A stretch of DNA of 54,846 bases from Burkholderiales bacterium (GCA_028868305.1 JAGWUS010000024.1:1-54846); one strand, 5' to 3'. Numbered from the stretch's first letter, positions 34,374 to 45,141 are shown. The notes: generated by a model not told the origin, from the letters alone. Numbers and translations are program-made.

Positions 34374-34769
34374 TTATGCTGCTGGTGCGTCTTCTGCAGC
34401 AACTACTTCTGCAGCACGATCAACCAGTTCAACCAAAGCCATGGGCGCATTGTCCCCAACGCGGAAACCCATTTTCAAAATTCGTGTGTAACCACCAGGA
34501 CGGGCCTTGAAACGTGGTCCGAGTTCATTGAACAGCTTGGTCACGCTATCACGATCACGCAGGCGATCAAAAGCCAGGCGACGGTTCGCAACGGTAGCTT
34601 CCTTTGACAGAGTAATCATGGGTTCAATGACGCGACGCAATTCCTTGGCCTTGGGCACTGTGGTCTTGATGACTTCATGCTCAATCAAAGAATTCATCAT
34701 GTTGCGCAACATGGCTAAACGGTGCGATGTTGTGCGATTCAGTTTACGTAGTCCGTGTCCGTGACGCAT
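34374..34769 (-). CDS. rplQ: 50S ribosomal protein L17
   Basis: 131 aa. It begins [24 protein letters not shown], the universal L17 start, and keeps the core to about residue 115, then an Ala/Glu-rich tail. It is the last protein gene of the alpha operon and lies near the peptide exit tunnel rim. The 82-bp gap to rpoA holds two small hairpins (CCGTG-G-CACGG and CCCC-TTGAC-GGGG). Confidence 0.98.
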   Translation of the reverse strand: MRHGHGLRKLNRTTSHRLAMLRNMMNSLIEHEVIKTTVPKAKELRRVIEPMITLSKEATVANRRLAFDRLRDRDSVTKLFNELGPRFKARPGGYTRILKMGFRVGDNAPMALVELVDRAAEVVAAEDAPAA

Positions 34770-34851
34770 TTTGCTTTCCTTCAGTTGTTTAACAGACAGC
34801 CGTATCAGGTACTGCCCGTGGCACGGAACCCCTTGACGGGGCTCTCAAAAA

Positions 34852-35841
34852 TTAACGTTTCTCTAACGCTGCAGGTGGCCAGCTCTCGAGCTTCATGCCC
34901 AAGGTCAGACCACGGGAAGCAAGCACTTCTTTGATTTCGTTGAGCGACTTGCGCCCCAGGTTGGGGGTCTTGAGCAACTCATTTTCGGTCCGCTGGATCA
35001 GGTCACCAATGTAGTAAATATTCTCGGCCTTGAGGCAGTTTGCAGAACGAACCGTGAGTTCCAACTCATCCACAGGGCGCAACAGAATCGGGTCGAATTG
35101 CGCGCTGCCGCGAGGAGCGGGGGCATCAAACGCCGCCAACTCACTGCCTTCGAGCTGTGCAAAGACTGCGAGTTGCTCTACCAGTATCTTGGCAGAGGCA
35201 CGAACTGCATCTTCAGCACTGACTGCACCATTGGTTTCGATTTCGACAACCAGTTTGTCAAGGTCGGTGCGTTGCTCAACCCGGGCACTCTCGACGGTAT
35301 AGCTCACGCGCTTGACAGGCGAGAACGATGCATCCAAAACGATGCGTCCAATGGATTTGTTAGGCTCGTCAGCATGACGACGCATGGTACCCGGGACATA
35401 ACCACGGCCCTTCTCGACTTTGATCTGCATATCCAGCTTGCCACCGTGAGACAAAGTAGCAATGACGTGACCAGGATTGATGATCTCAACATCATGCGGC
35501 GTCTGAATATCAGCGGCCGTTACAACACCTTCTACATCCTTGCGCAAGCTCAGGGTCACTTCTTCTCGGTTATGCAGCTTGAACACCACACCCTTGAGAT
35601 TCAGCAGGATATTGACTACATCCTCCTGAACACCGTCAATGGAAGAGTACTCGTGAAGCACTCCTGCAATCGTCACCTCAGTAGCCGCGAATCCGGGCAT
35701 TGAAGACAACAGCACGCGACGCAGGGCATTGCCCAGCGTGTGTCCGTAGCCACGTTCGAAGGGCTCCAGTGCCACCTTGGCCCGGTTAGGACCAAGTTGC
35801 TCTACGCTAATGGATTTTGGTTTCAGCAAACTGTTCTGCAT
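34852..35841 (-). CDS. rpoA: RNA polymerase alpha subunit
   Basis: 329 aa. The N-terminal domain (1-235) has [25 protein letters not shown], used for dimerisation and beta/beta' assembly. The C-terminal domain (about 250-320) has the DNA- and activator-contacting helices ([47 protein letters not shown]). Normal length. It follows rpsD after a 107-bp gap with a perfect hairpin. Confidence 0.99.
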   Translation of the reverse strand: MQNSLLKPKSISVEQLGPNRAKVALEPFERGYGHTLGNALRRVLLSSMPGFAATEVTIAGVLHEYSSIDGVQEDVVNILLNLKGVVFKLHNREEVTLSLRKDVEGVVTAADIQTPHDVEIINPGHVIATLSHGGKLDMQIKVEKGRGYVPGTMRRHADEPNKSIGRIVLDASFSPVKRVSYTVESARVEQRTDLDKLVVEIETNGAVSAEDAVRASAKILVEQLAVFAQLEGSELAAFDAPAPRGSAQFDPILLRPVDELELTVRSANCLKAENIYYIGDLIQRTENELLKTPNLGRKSLNEIKEVLASRGLTLGMKLESWPPAALEKR

Positions 35842-35895
35842 TCAGACTTCCTCTCAATACCCCCGACTCGTTACATCGGTAAGGCTGGTGAAGCA

Positions 35896-35923
35896 CCCTC
35901 AAAGCGGGTAAACACTTTGAGGG
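35896..35923 (-). promoter_or_regulatory. Perfect 9-bp hairpin in rpsD-rpoA gap
   Basis: CCCTCAAAG and CTTTGAGGG with a 10-base loop, about 25 bp downstream of the rpsD stop and 54 bp before the rpoA start. No T-run follows, so it looks like an RNA processing or control element rather than a strong terminator. Confidence 0.5.
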
Positions 35924-35948
35924 AACGATTTCAACGATTCAAACGGGA

Positions 35949-36572
35949 TTAGCGCGAATACAACTCGACAATCAACGATTCGTTAATGTCAGCGCCAAAC
36001 TGGTCGCGGTCAGGTACTGCTTTGAAAGTACCTTCGGCCTTGTCCGCATTCACCTCCACCCAAGCAGGCATGCCTACTTGCTGCGCCAATTGCAGAGCTT
36101 CGACCACGCGATTCTGCCTCTTTGACTTTTCGCGCAAAGCAACTACATCACCGGCCTTAACCATGTAAGACGGGATGTTGACAGAGCTGCCATTCACGGT
36201 GATCGCCTTGTGGGAAACCAACTGACGCGCTTCGGCACGTGTAGAACCAAAGCCCATGCGGTAAACGACATTGTCAAGGCGGGATTCCAGCAACAGCAAC
36301 AGGTTGGAACCCGTGTTTCCTTTGCGGCGGTCTGCCTCTTCAAAGTAACGACGGAACTGCTTTTCCAGCACACCGTACATGCGCTTGACCTTCTGCTTTT
36401 CCCGCAGTTGCAGACCGTAGTCAGAAGTGCGGGCACCAGAAGTGCGACCATGCTGACCAGGCTTGGAATCAAATTTGGCCTTGTCACCAATCGAGCGACG
36501 CGCGCTCTTGAGGAACAGGTCAGTGCCTTCACGGCGAGATAGTTTGGCCTTGGGGCCGAGATAGCGTGCCAC
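35949..36572 (-). CDS. rpsD: 30S ribosomal protein S4
   Basis: 207 aa. [22 protein letters not shown] opening, [29 protein letters not shown], and an S4 RNA-binding domain (about 97-160, [33 protein letters not shown]). It binds 16S rRNA early in 30S assembly, and in E. coli represses the alpha operon. The Cys residues of the zinc-type S4 N-terminus are absent. Confidence 0.99.
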   Translation of the reverse strand: MARYLGPKAKLSRREGTDLFLKSARRSIGDKAKFDSKPGQHGRTSGARTSDYGLQLREKQKVKRMYGVLEKQFRRYFEEADRRKGNTGSNLLLLLESRLDNVVYRMGFGSTRAEARQLVSHKAITVNGSSVNIPSYMVKAGDVVALREKSKRQNRVVEALQLAQQVGMPAWVEVNADKAEGTFKAVPDRDQFGADINESLIVELYSR

Positions 36573-36613
36573 TTGAACTTCCTTTATGTCATCTGCCGCA
36601 CAAAAATGCGGGA

Positions 36614-36636
36614 GCCATCAACCAAAGGTTGATGGC
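36614..36636 (-). promoter_or_regulatory. Perfect 10-bp hairpin in rpsK-rpsD gap
   Basis: GCCATCAACC, AAA and GGTTGATGGC form a perfect stem-loop 41 bp upstream of the rpsD ATG. The stability and position suggest a leader for translational control of S4 or an RNase site. Confidence 0.55.
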
Positions 36637-36654
36637 GGTGGGCTTGTTGATAAG

Positions 36655-37059
36655 TTAAATACGGCGGCGCTTCTGAGGGCGGCAACCGTTATGGGGCACA
36701 GGGGTCACGTCAGCAATCATGTTGATCCGAATACCCAATGCAGCCAAGGCTCGAACGGAGGACTCACGTCCAGGGCCAGGGCCCTTGATCTCAACGTCCA
36801 GGTTCTTGATGCCTTGTTCCAAAGCAGCACGACCAGCCACTTCGGATGCTACCTGAGCAGCAAACGGAGTCGACTTACGTGAACCCTTGAAACCTTGACC
36901 ACCAGACGAAGCCCAAGACAACGCATTGCCCTGCCGATCGGTGATGGTGATGATCGTGTTGTTGAAAGAAGCATGAACGTGTGCAATGCCATCGGCTACG
37001 TTCTTGCGAACTTTCTTGCGAACGCGTTGTGCTGCGTTATTTGCGGGAGCTTTTGCCAT
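36655..37059 (-). CDS. rpsK: 30S ribosomal protein S11
   Basis: 134 aa. The core [48 protein letters not shown] and the C-terminus [18 protein letters not shown] are standard; S11 lines the mRNA exit channel of the 30S platform. The N-terminal 20 residues are Lys/Arg/Ala-rich. It lies 19 bp after rpsM. Confidence 0.99.
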   Translation of the reverse strand: MAKAPANNAAQRVRKKVRKNVADGIAHVHASFNNTIITITDRQGNALSWASSGGQGFKGSRKSTPFAAQVASEVAGRAALEQGIKNLDVEIKGPGPGRESSVRALAALGIRINMIADVTPVPHNGCRPQKRRRI

Positions 37060-37078
37060 AGTGGTCTCTCAATCCCAA

Positions 37079-37444
37079 TTATTTCTTCAGGGACGCAGCA
37101 GCCTTACGCGGGCCTTTGCGTGTGCGTGCGTTGGTACGGGTACGCTGACCGCGCATGGGCAGACCACGGCGATGACGGAATCCGCGATAGCATCCAATGT
37201 CCATCAAACGCTTGATGTTCATGGTCGTTTCACGACGCAGATCACCCTCGATGGTGAACGCAGCAATCTGGTCTCGGATTTTTTCCAGATCACCGTCGGT
37301 CAAGTCCTTGACCTTCTTGGAATAAGCAATGCCACAAGCTTCGCAAATTTTGCGAGCGCGCGTGCGGCCAATACCAAAAATGGCTGTCAAGCCGATTTCG
37401 GAATGTTGATGCGGCGGAATGTTGATGCCAGCGATACGTGCCAT
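37079..37444 (-). CDS. rpsM: 30S ribosomal protein S13
   Basis: 121 aa. [30 protein letters not shown] start, [30 protein letters not shown] tail that reaches into the P site and the intersubunit bridge. Normal length. It lies 24 bp after rpmJ. Confidence 0.99.
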   Translation of the reverse strand: MARIAGINIPPHQHSEIGLTAIFGIGRTRARKICEACGIAYSKKVKDLTDGDLEKIRDQIAAFTIEGDLRRETTMNIKRLMDIGCYRGFRHRRGLPMRGQRTRTNARTRKGPRKAAASLKK

Positions 37445-37468
37445 TTTCGTCCTCTAAAACTCTTGCAA

Positions 37469-37582
37469 TTAACCCTGACGCTGCTTGTGGCGTGGATCTG
37501 TGCAGATCACGCGCACGACGCCCTTGCGACGGATAACTTTGCAGTTACGGCAAATTTTCTTGACCGAAGCCGAAACTTTCAT
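37469..37582 (-). CDS. rpmJ: 50S ribosomal protein L36
   Basis: 37 aa, starting [20 protein letters not shown] from the ATG at 37582. It has the Cys/Cys/Cys/His zinc group C11, C14, C27, H32, so it is the zinc-binding (C+) form. It lies between infA and rpsM as in most bacteria. It is too short for common gene-length limits and easily missed. Confidence 0.97.
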
Positions 37583-37608
37583 TTTTCTCTCCTAAAACTT
37601 CTCGCTCC

Positions 37609-37633
37609 GTTCCGACTTTGATTCGCGCGGAAC
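37609..37633 (-). promoter_or_regulatory. Inverted repeat in infA-rpmJ gap
   Basis: GTTCCG and CGGAAC with a 13-base centre in the 59-bp gap between infA and rpmJ. A weak stem; possibly an mRNA processing site. Chance is not excluded. Confidence 0.3.
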
Positions 37634-37641
37634 ATGCGCTA

Positions 37642-37860
37642 TTACTTTGCTCTAAACACTATTCGCGCACGACTCAGATCGTACGGCGTCATTTCCACTG
37701 TGACCTTGTCGCCAGGGAGAATCCGGATGTAATGCATTCGCATCTTTCCGGAAATGTGCCCCAAAACCACATGTCCATTTTCAAGCTTCACGCGGAACGT
37801 CGCGTTAGGCAGGTTTTCCAGGATCTCACCCTGAAGTTGAATTACATCGTCCTTAGCCAT
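37642..37860 (-). CDS. infA: Translation initiation factor IF-1
   Basis: 72 aa. One OB-fold: [66 protein letters not shown] sequence, matching the family over its whole length. It blocks the A site during initiation. The gene starts 13 bp after secY, as usual. Another infA paralogue may exist elsewhere in such genomes. Confidence 0.98.
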   Translation of the reverse strand: MAKDDVIQLQGEILENLPNATFRVKLENGHVVLGHISGKMRMHYIRILPGDKVTVEMTPYDLSRARIVFRAK

Positions 37861-37873
37861 CTCATCAAGCGAG

Positions 37874-39184
37874 TTAGGAAGACTTAAAATTTGCCTTCTT
37901 TAACAGGGACTCATACTGCTGAGACATCAGGTAGTTTTGTACCTGGGCCATGAAATCCATTGTTACCACCACAATAATCAGAAGTGAAGTGCCACCAAAA
38001 TAGAATGGCACGTTGTACTTCAAAATCAAGAATTCAGGCAACAGACACACAAAGGTGATGTAAATCGCACCCGCCAAAGTAAGGCGCAACAAAATCTTGT
38101 CAATGTACTTGGCCGTATTGTCCCCAGGGCGAATACCCGGGATAAACGCGCCGCTCTTCTTCAGGTTGTCTGCCGTTTCACGGCTGTTGAATACCAGTGC
38201 CGTATAGAAAAAACAGAAAAACACTATCGCAGTGGCATACAGCATCACATACACCGGCTGCCCTGGACTCAATGTGCTGGCAATGTCTTTCAACCACCGC
38301 ATGGAATCACCGGCGCTAAACCAATTGGCAATTGTAGCCGGCAACAGAATGATCGACGAAGCGAAAATTGGAGGAATCACACCAGCCATATTCAACTTCA
38401 AAGGCAAGTGCGACGACTGCCCGCCATACACCTTGTTGCCCACCTGGCGTCTGGCGTAATTCACGAGAATCTTTCGCTGTCCGCGCTCAACAAAAACCAC
38501 AAAGTAAGTTACCAGCGCCACCAGTACCACAATCAAAAGAGACACAATGATGCTCATCGCACCAGTGCGCACCAGTTCGAGCAATCCGCCGATGGCATTG
38601 GGCAGACCCGCCGCAATACCACCAAAAATCAGTATCGAGATACCGTTACCCAGGCCGCGCTCGGTGATTTGCTCACCCAACCACATCAGAAACATGGTGC
38701 CTGCAGTCAGGGTGACCACTGAAGTCATGCGAAAGCCAAACCCTGGGGCAATGACAAGACCAGCAGAAGACTCCAAAGCCATCGCAATGCCCAGCGACTG
38801 GAACAAGGCCAAACCCAATGTACCGTAACGAGTGTACTGAGTAATCTTGCGACGTCCGGCTTCGCCTTCCTTCTTCAATTGCTCGAAAGTAGGCAGGACA
38901 TACGTCAGCAATTGCATGATGATCGACGCCGAGATGTACGGCATGATACCCAGAGCAAACACCGTGAATCGGGACAGTGCACCACCGGAAAACATATTGA
39001 ACAAGCTCAATATGCCACCCTGCTGGCCTTTAAACAATTGCTGAAGCTGCGCAGGATCAATTCCCGGCACCGGAATATGCGCACCGACCCGGTACACCAC
39101 CAATGCCAGGAGCAAAAAAACGAGACGACGACGCAAGTCGCCGAATTTCCCGGAGTTCGCAATTTGCGCTGCGTTAGTTGCCAC
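37874..39184 (-). CDS. secY: Protein translocase subunit SecY
   Basis: 436 aa with ten transmembrane helices. It forms the protein-conducting channel with SecE and Sec[62 protein letters not shown], and [21 protein letters not shown] (SecA-contact loop) are standard. It lies 20 bp after rplO. Confidence 0.98.
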   Translation of the reverse strand: MATNAAQIANSGKFGDLRRRLVFLLLALVVYRVGAHIPVPGIDPAQLQQLFKGQQGGILSLFNMFSGGALSRFTVFALGIMPYISASIIMQLLTYVLPTFEQLKKEGEAGRRKITQYTRYGTLGLALFQSLGIAMALESSAGLVIAPGFGFRMTSVVTLTAGTMFLMWLGEQITERGLGNGISILIFGGIAAGLPNAIGGLLELVRTGAMSIIVSLLIVVLVALVTYFVVFVERGQRKILVNYARRQVGNKVYGGQSSHLPLKLNMAGVIPPIFASSIILLPATIANWFSAGDSMRWLKDIASTLSPGQPVYVMLYATAIVFFCFFYTALVFNSRETADNLKKSGAFIPGIRPGDNTAKYIDKILLRLTLAGAIYITFVCLLPEFLILKYNVPFYFGGTSLLIIVVVTMDFMAQVQNYLMSQQYESLLKKANFKSS

Positions 39185-39204
39185 AAATATCTCTCGTCAG
39201 CAAA

Positions 39205-39642
39205 TCAGGCAACGCTGCCGCCGGCAGCTTCAATCGCAGCCTTCGCACCAGCGGTCGCACCGATACCGGTGAGCTTGACAGCTTTTGTAACCGTGCCAGT
39301 GTTAATCACTTTCACGACCTTGGCTTTTTCGGACACTGCACCCAGTTGCTTCAAAGTCAGCATATCCGCCTCGGTCACGCCCAACGCGTCCAGAGCAGTC
39401 AAGGTGACTTCAGCGTTGAATTGCAGCAAGTGCGACTTGAAACCACGCTTGGGCAGACGGCGATGCATAGGCATCTGGCCACCTTCGAAGCCCACCTTGT
39501 GGTAGCCACCGGAGCGCGACTTTTGACCCTTGTGACCACGGCCAGCCGTTTTACCCAGGCCAGATCCAATACCGCGACCAACGCGACGTTTTGCGTGTTT
39601 AGCGCCGTCTGCTGGCTTAATGCCATTGAGTTCCATCATCAA
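39205..39642 (-). CDS. rplO: 50S ribosomal protein L15
   Basis: 145 aa. [45 protein letters not shown] Gly/Arg/Lys-rich N-terminal extension that enters the 50S core, then the globular L15 domain. The start could be the first or second Met (MM). It lies 4 bp after rpmD. Confidence 0.98.
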   Translation of the reverse strand: MMMELNGIKPADGAKHAKRRVGRGIGSGLGKTAGRGHKGQKSRSGGYHKVGFEGGQMPMHRRLPKRGFKSHLLQFNAEVTLTALDALGVTEADMLTLKQLGAVSEKAKVVKVINTGTVTKAVKLTGIGATAGAKAAIEAAGGSVA

Positions 39643-39646
39643 CCTC

Positions 39647-39829
39647 TTAAAGCACTCTGACCAGATAGCTGATCTTGTTGATCATGCCGCGCACTGCAGG
39701 CGTATCCTGCAACTCGCTGACACTTCCCATTTTGCGAAGTCCCAGGCCACGAACTGTGGCGCGGTGGGATTCTTTAGTACCAATCGGGCTACGCACCAAT
39801 TGGACTTTGACCATTTGTTGTGTTGTCAT
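39647..39829 (-). CDS. rpmD: 50S ribosomal protein L30
   Basis: 60 aa, the normal short bacterial form: [36 protein letters not shown] then a helix-strand end. It lies between rpsE (15 bp) and rplO (4 bp). Confidence 0.97.
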   Translation of the reverse strand: MTTQQMVKVQLVRSPIGTKESHRATVRGLGLRKMGSVSELQDTPAVRGMINKISYLVRVL

Positions 39830-39844
39830 GGCGAATTCTCCGTT

Positions 39845-40369
39845 TTAAGCGAAGATCTCTTCAACTGACTTGCCGCGCTTGGCAGCAACTTCAGCTGGAG
39901 TGGTAGACACAGACAGTGCGTCCAACGTGGCGCGAACCATGTTGTAGGGATTGGTAGAACCATGGCTCTTGGCCACGATGTCGGTAATACCAACCACTTC
40001 GAACACTGCGCGCATAGGACCGCCTGCAATGATGCCGGTACCCTTGGGGGCCGGCGCCATCATAACGCTAGCTGCGCCGTGGTGACCCATCACCTTGTGG
40101 TGAATGGTGCCGTTCTTCAAAGACACCTTCAGCATGTTGCGGCGAGCTTCCTCCATGGCCTTCTGCACAGCAGCTGGCACCTCTTTGGACTTACCCTTGC
40201 CCATACCTATGCGACCATCTCCATCACCCACCACGGTCAAGGCTGCGAAACCGAGAATACGGCCACCCTTTACCACTTTGGTAACACGATTGATCGCGAT
40301 CATTTTTTCGCGCAGACCGTCCTCAGGACCCTCGGCCTTACCTTGCATTTTTGCTTGAACTTTAGCCAT
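39845..40369 (-). CDS. rpsE: 30S ribosomal protein S5
   Basis: 174 aa. [51 protein letters not shown] is the double-stranded RNA-binding domain; the rest is the C-terminal S5 fold ([26 protein letters not shown]). It helps decoding accuracy near the mRNA entry. It lies 17 bp after rplR. Confidence 0.99.
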   Translation of the reverse strand: MAKVQAKMQGKAEGPEDGLREKMIAINRVTKVVKGGRILGFAALTVVGDGDGRIGMGKGKSKEVPAAVQKAMEEARRNMLKVSLKNGTIHHKVMGHHGAASVMMAPAPKGTGIIAGGPMRAVFEVVGITDIVAKSHGSTNPYNMVRATLDALSVSTTPAEVAAKRGKSVEEIFA

Positions 40370-40386
40370 CTTTTTTTCCGATCTGC

Positions 40387-40752
40387 TTAGAACTGCAAGC
40401 CAGCTTCACGAGCGGCATCTGCCAGCGCTTTAACGCGGCCGTGGTACGCAAAACCGGAGCGGTCAAACGCAACTTTTTCAACGCCAGCTGCCTTGGCCTT
40501 CTCGGCCACGCGCTTGCCAATGATCTGTGCAGCAGCGACGTTGCCGCCCTTGCCAGAACCACCCAGGGTCTTGCGAACATCAGCCTCCGCAGTTGATGCG
40601 GCAGCCAGAACCTTGCCGCCGTCGCCAGAGATAACACTGGCGTAAATGTGCAGATTGGTACGGGTCACGGTCAAACGTGCCACGCCTTGCGTCGCAATGC
40701 GGATGCGCGTCTGACGGGCTCTGCGAAGACGTTGCTCTTTTTTGGTCAACAT
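40387..40752 (-). CDS. rplR: 50S ribosomal protein L18
   Basis: 121 aa. [41 protein letters not shown] start, which binds 5S rRNA, and the [29 protein letters not shown] end. Normal length, 11 bp after rplF. Confidence 0.99.
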   Translation of the reverse strand: MLTKKEQRLRRARQTRIRIATQGVARLTVTRTNLHIYASVISGDGGKVLAAASTAEADVRKTLGGSGKGGNVAAAQIIGKRVAEKAKAAGVEKVAFDRSGFAYHGRVKALADAAREAGLQF

Positions 40753-40763
40753 GTTGCAGTTCC

Positions 40764-41297
40764 TTATTTCTTCTTGGTTTCTTTGATCGTGATCTTCTCG
40801 TCCGCATAGCGGATCCCCTTGCCCTTGTAAGGCTCGGGGGGACGAATAGCACGAATCTCAGCAGCAATCTGACCAACGCGCTGACGGTCAGCACCCTTGA
40901 TCAGGATTTCTGTAGGAGTGGGGGTCGCCACGGTGATGCCAGCAGGCATATCAACGTTGACAGGATGCGAATAACCTACAGCCAGGTTCAACTTGGTTCC
41001 AGTGGCCTGGGCCTTGTAACCCACGCCGATCAGGTTCAGCTTCTTTTCGAAGCCCTTGGTCACACCGACCACCATGTTGTTCACCAGCTGACGCATGGTG
41101 CCACTCATGGCATCCGCTTCGCGGGACTCATTGGCAGGCTGAAAGCTCAGTTTGCCAGCATCATTTGCAATCCTCACCAGGCTGTTTTGCGCCAACTGCA
41201 GAGTACCGCCAGTGCCTTTGACACTGATCTGGTCTTCTTTGATGGACACATCCACACCAGCGGGGACGTTTACAGGAAGTTTGCCTACGCGGGACAT
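40764..41297 (-). CDS. rplF: 50S ribosomal protein L6
   Basis: 177 aa. Two repeats of the L6 fold are seen, with [19 protein letters not shown] start and the signature [16 protein letters not shown] near the C-terminus. It lies near the factor-binding site of the 50S subunit. 23 bp after rpsH. Confidence 0.99.
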   Translation of the reverse strand: MSRVGKLPVNVPAGVDVSIKEDQISVKGTGGTLQLAQNSLVRIANDAGKLSFQPANESREADAMSGTMRQLVNNMVVGVTKGFEKKLNLIGVGYKAQATGTKLNLAVGYSHPVNVDMPAGITVATPTPTEILIKGADRQRVGQIAAEIRAIRPPEPYKGKGIRYADEKITIKETKKK

Positions 41298-41320
41298 TTG
41301 TAATTACTCCTAATGTGCCG

Positions 41321-41716
41321 TTAAGCGACGTAGCAAAGAACTTCGCCGCCGACACCGGTAGCGCGCGCTTTGCGATCAGTCATTACACCCTTGGGGGTCG
41401 TCACGATGGCCACGCCCAGTCCATTCTGGACCTGAGGGATGGCATCGCTGCCGCGGTAAACACGCAGGCCAGGGCGGCTCACGCGCTCGATGCGCTCAAT
41501 CACGGGCTTGCCGGCGTAATATTTAAGGGCGATTTCCAATTCGGCCTTGCCACCTTCGGTGGAAACCTTGAAACCGTCGATGTAGCCTTCGTCTTTCAAC
41601 ACCTGGGCAATCGCAACCTTCACTTTGGAAGAGGGCACCAGTACCGTTGTCTTGGCGACCATTTGCGCATTGCGGATGCGTGTCAACAGGTCGGCGATGG
41701 GATCACTCATACTCAT
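41321..41716 (-). CDS. rpsH: 30S ribosomal protein S8
   Basis: 131 aa. [20 protein letters not shown] start (the initiator could be the second Met) and the C-terminal [33 protein letters not shown]-binding part. In E. coli S8 represses the spc operon by binding its mRNA. 18 bp after rpsN. Confidence 0.99.
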   Translation of the reverse strand: MSMSDPIADLLTRIRNAQMVAKTTVLVPSSKVKVAIAQVLKDEGYIDGFKVSTEGGKAELEIALKYYAGKPVIERIERVSRPGLRVYRGSDAIPQVQNGLGVAIVTTPKGVMTDRKARATGVGGEVLCYVA

Positions 41717-41734
41717 ATTAGTTTCTCCTGCCGC

Positions 41735-42040
41735 TTACCAGCTGGCCTTGACGATGCCGGGGATCTCACCGGCAAAGGCCATTTCACGAATCTTCGCACG
41801 ACCCAGACCGAAGTGCTGGAACGTTCCACGGGGACGGCCCGTGATGGAGCAGCGGTTACGCTGGCGAGTGGGGTTTGCGTTGCGGGGCAGCTTTTGCAGA
41901 CCCAGACGGGCCGCGGCGCGCTCTTCGTCAGACCGCTTTGCATCACCAGCGATGGCTTTCAATTCCGCATATTTCTTAGCGTACTTGGCAGCCAACTTGT
42001 CACGTTTGAGCTCGCGCTCGATTAAAGCCATTTTAGCCAC
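41735..42040 (-). CDS. rpsN: 30S ribosomal protein S14
   Basis: 101 aa, the long zinc-free (C-) form: [29 protein letters not shown] and the C-terminal [40 protein letters not shown]. The CxxC pairs of the short zinc form are absent. 8 bp after rplE. Confidence 0.99.
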   Translation of the reverse strand: MAKMALIERELKRDKLAAKYAKKYAELKAIAGDAKRSDEERAAARLGLQKLPRNANPTRQRNRCSITGRPRGTFQHFGLGRAKIREMAFAGEIPGIVKASW

Positions 42041-42048
42041 AGGTCACC

Positions 42049-42588
42049 TCAGTTCTTGAACGGGAAACGGAAGCCAGCGAGCAGTGCCTTGCACTCTTCG
42101 TCGGTCTTGGCCGTTGTGGTGATGCTGATATTGAGGCCGCGCAAGGTGTCAACCTTGTCATATTCAATCTCAGGAAAAATGATCTGCTCTTTGACGCCGA
42201 TGTTGTAGTTGCCACGGCCATCGAATGCACGACCAGAAATACCACGGAAGTCGCGGACGCGGGGCAAAGCCACGGTTACGAAACGATCCAGGAACTCGTA
42301 CATTTGGACGCCACGCAGCGTCACCATGCAACCAATCGCCTGGTCTTCGCGGATCTTGAAACCGGCGATAGCCTTCTTGGACTTGGTCACAACAGGCTTC
42401 TGGCCAGCAATCTTGGTCAGGTCGCTTACAGCGTGGTCCATCACCTTTTTGTCGGCGACCGCCTCACTCACACCCATGTTGAGCGTGATCTTGGTCAGAC
42501 GGGGTACCTGCATGGGCGAGGTGTAGCCAAACTTGGCTTTCAACTCGGGAGCCACTTTTTCGCGGTAATGTTGTTGAAGACGTGCCAT
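42049..42588 (-). CDS. rplE: 50S ribosomal protein L5
   Basis: 179 aa. [42 protein letters not shown] start and [28 protein letters not shown] near the end. It binds 5S rRNA and contacts P-site tRNA. 2 bp after rplX. Confidence 0.99.
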   Translation of the reverse strand: MARLQQHYREKVAPELKAKFGYTSPMQVPRLTKITLNMGVSEAVADKKVMDHAVSDLTKIAGQKPVVTKSKKAIAGFKIREDQAIGCMVTLRGVQMYEFLDRFVTVALPRVRDFRGISGRAFDGRGNYNIGVKEQIIFPEIEYDKVDTLRGLNISITTTAKTDEECKALLAGFRFPFKN

Positions 42589-42590
42589 GC

Positions 42591-42911
42591 TTATGCCACC
42601 TTGATTTCTTCGCCGCTGGACTTGTAAACGCGAACGCGTTTGCCGTCAGCCAGCACCTTGATACCAACACGGTCCGCCTTGCCAGTTGCGGCGTTGAAAA
42701 TTGCCACATTGGATTGGTGAATAGGCATGGTCTTTTCAACGATGCCGCCGGTTGTGCCCTTCATGGGGTTTGGCTTGGTGTGCTTCTTCACCAGGTTAAT
42801 GCCCTCGACTACCACATGGGAGTCGTCTTTGCGCAAGGAAATTTTCCCGCGCTTACCCTTATCGCGACCTGCGATAACGATGACTTCGTCGCCTTTGCGA
42901 ATCTTGTTCAT
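42591..42911 (-). CDS. rplX: 50S ribosomal protein L24
   Basis: 106 aa. [24 protein letters not shown] is the KOW motif; it starts 50S assembly near the exit tunnel. It lies 9 bp after rplN. Confidence 0.99.
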   Translation of the reverse strand: MNKIRKGDEVIVIAGRDKGKRGKISLRKDDSHVVVEGINLVKKHTKPNPMKGTTGGIVEKTMPIHQSNVAIFNAATGKADRVGIKVLADGKRVRVYKSSGEEIKVA

Positions 42912-42920
42912 GGCGGGTCC

Positions 42921-43289
42921 TTACAAAACTTCAGGAGCCAGTGACACGATCTTCATGAACTTTTCAGTACGCAGTTCGCGCGTCACTGGTCCAAAGATAC
43001 GGGTGCCGATAGGCTCCAATTTGGCGTTAAGCAACACTGCTGCGTTGCCATCGAATTTCACCAAAGAACCGTCGCCACGGCGGATGCCCTTGGCAGTACG
43101 AACCACCACAGCACTGTAGATCTCGCCTTTTTTGACGCGACCACGGGGAGCAGCTTCTTTGATGCTAACTTTGATGATGTCGCCAACACTTGCATAGCGA
43201 CGCTTAGACCCGCCCAGCACCTTGATGCAGAGGACAGATTTCGCGCCGGTGTTGTCGGCAACTTCCAGTCGAGATTCAGTTTGGATCAT
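42921..43289 (-). CDS. rplN: 50S ribosomal protein L14
   Basis: 122 aa from the ATG at 43289 ([27 protein letters not shown]), the universal start; the 11 extra upstream codons are rejected. The end, [23 protein letters not shown], is standard. It is the first gene of the spc operon here; instead of rpsQ, glpD lies upstream. Confidence 0.99.
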   Translation of the reverse strand: MIQTESRLEVADNTGAKSVLCIKVLGGSKRRYASVGDIIKVSIKEAAPRGRVKKGEIYSAVVVRTAKGIRRGDGSLVKFDGNAAVLLNAKLEPIGTRIFGPVTRELRTEKFMKIVSLAPEVL

Positions 43290-43438
43290 TTCATTATTCC
43301 CAACTTGCACCTGATGCAACATTCACCAAACCGGCAAACACCACAACAAATCAGTCTTGGGCCCGCTGTTTGCCGCACAAACCACTTGCACGCCATTCAT
43401 TTGGGCAGAACCTTCAGCTTTTTCAAGCGAAGCCCATT

Positions 43439-43467
43439 ATTATGCCCCCGTTTTAAGGGGACGTCAA
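43439..43467 (-). promoter_or_regulatory. Sigma-70 promoter for the spc operon
   Basis: On the minus strand TTGACG (43462-43467), a 17-bp spacer and CATAAT (43439-43444) match the -35/-10 consensus closely. It lies about 150 bp before rplN, and its -35 overlaps the glpD stop codon. The spacer contains CCCCTTAAAACGGGG. The rest of the 174-bp gap (43290-43438) would be a long 5' leader in which I recognise no known structure. Confidence 0.75.
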
Positions 43468-45077
43468 CATTTTTCAACGGGACTGTGCAAATACTGCCGT
43501 GCCAGAGCGAGAAATGCCTCCGTCTGCGGAGGCAAACCTGTCTCCTGCTGCAGGATTTCTGCCACGGCAGGAGCTAAAGTAGCCGCCAGCGCAGCATCCA
43601 AAAAGAGCAGGCGCGAGCGGCGCGCCAGCATATCTTCTACGGTGACCGCATATTCATGGCGGGCAGCGAAACGCACCATGGCCTCATTTAATGTAGGGCA
43701 CAGCCAGCGGTCGTTACCTGGCAGCGCCTGCACCCATGACTGCTCGACCCCGTAGGAATGCAGCCCCTCCGGCAGGTTGATACCCTGAACCGGCGTCCCG
43801 GCTTCGGTCGCACCAAGCAGCTGCATGTGAGCAGTCACCCCAGAATTACCTCCTGAAATCAGTCTCTTGTCCGCGCACTGCTCCAGTACATCCTCCGCCA
43901 TGGCGCGGTAGGTTGTCCATTTGCCTCCCGTGACCGTGACAAGCCCGCTGCGGCTCACCAGCACCGTGTGCTCCCGGCTTAGGCCCTTTGTGCCTTCCCC
44001 ATCGTCCGTCTGGGGTTTGACCAGCGGACGCAGCCCCACCCAGATGCTTTTAATATCGCGTGCGGTCGGCGCCCGTCGCAGGTAGCGCGCTGACTCCTTG
44101 AGGATGAAAGCTACTTCGTCCGCATAGGCAAGAGGCTCCCGCGGCAGGTCATGGCGAGGCGTGTCAGTGGTCCCCAGAATCACCTTGCCCAGCCAGGGCA
44201 CGGCAAACAGCACACGCCCATCGGCTGTCTTGGGTACCATCAGCGCCGTATCACCCCCCAGAAACTCGCGATCGACCACGATGTGTACACCCTGGCTTGG
44301 AGCGACCATGGGTTTGGTAGGGTGGCGGCCATCGTTCGCATTGGCCCTGCCATCCAGTTCACGCAAGGCATCAACCCATACACCCGCCGCATTCACCACA
44401 CAGCGTGTGCGAATGGAATAGGTGTGCCCCCCAAGGGTGTCTTCACAGACCAGCCCGGCGACCTGGCCACTTTCAAACAACAAATCGGTCGCCTTGCAGT
44501 AGTTCACCAGCAGGGCACCACGGCTTGCTGCGGTGCGCGCCAGTGCCAGAGCCAGACGCGCATCGTTGAACTGCCCATCCCAATACATCACCCCGCCCTT
44601 CAGACCCGCAGACAACGCCGCTGGCAGCAGCCTCTGCGTGGCCTGAGGGCCCAGGAATTGGGTCTTTCCCAGCCCCGCCTTGCCCGCCAGCAGGTCGTAA
44701 GCCACCAACCCCACGCCATAGAAGGGCATTTCCCACCACTGGTAGGACGGCATCACAAACGCCAGGGGTTGCGCCAGATGCGGCGCGTTGTGCAGCAGCG
44801 TGGTGCGCTCATGCAGGGCTTCACGCACCAGGCCGATATTTCCCTGCGCCAGGTAGCGCACGCCGCCGTGCACCAGCTTGGTCGCGCGCGACGATGTGCC
44901 TTTGGCAAAATCGTGCGACTCCACCAGCACCACCTTGAGCCCACGGGCAGCCGCATCCAGGGCAACGCCCAGTCCGGTGGCGCCGCCACCCACTACGGCG
45001 AGGTCGTAGACCCGGTCCTCGCCCAGGCGCGCCAACAGATCCTGGCGCGTGGTTTGCAGCGGTGCGACAGAGGCCAT
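43464..45077 (-). CDS. glpD: Aerobic glycerol-3-phosphate dehydrogenase
   Basis: 537 aa. It oxidises sn-glycerol 3-phosphate to dihydroxyacetone phosphate and gives electrons to ubiquinone at the inner membrane. The FAD dinucleotide fold DLAVVGGGATGLGVALDAAARGLKVVLVES is at residues 25-54, followed by GTSSRATKLVHGGVRYL, the GlpD/GlpA mark. Later TVTGGKWTTYRAMAEDVLEQC closes the FAD domain, and a C-terminal helical DAO_C cap follows. It is the last gene of the glp transport operon, 121 bp after glpV, with no terminator between. Confidence 0.96.
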   Translation of the reverse strand: MASVAPLQTTRQDLLARLGEDRVYDLAVVGGGATGLGVALDAAARGLKVVLVESHDFAKGTSSRATKLVHGGVRYLAQGNIGLVREALHERTTLLHNAPHLAQPLAFVMPSYQWWEMPFYGVGLVAYDLLAGKAGLGKTQFLGPQATQRLLPAALSAGLKGGVMYWDGQFNDARLALALARTAASRGALLVNYCKATDLLFESGQVAGLVCEDTLGGHTYSIRTRCVVNAAGVWVDALRELDGRANANDGRHPTKPMVAPSQGVHIVVDREFLGGDTALMVPKTADGRVLFAVPWLGKVILGTTDTPRHDLPREPLAYADEVAFILKESARYLRRAPTARDIKSIWVGLRPLVKPQTDDGEGTKGLSREHTVLVSRSGLVTVTGGKWTTYRAMAEDVLEQCADKRLISGGNSGVTAHMQLLGATEAGTPVQGINLPEGLHSYGVEQSWVQALPGNDRWLCPTLNEAMVRFAARHEYAVTVEDMLARRSRLLFLDAALAATLAPAVAEILQQETGLPPQTEAFLALARQYLHSPVEKC

Positions 45078-45141
45078 ATCGGGTTTTACATTTCAGTCAA
45101 TTGATGGGAGAAGCGGGAACCTGAACTAGGCCCCCGCGTGA

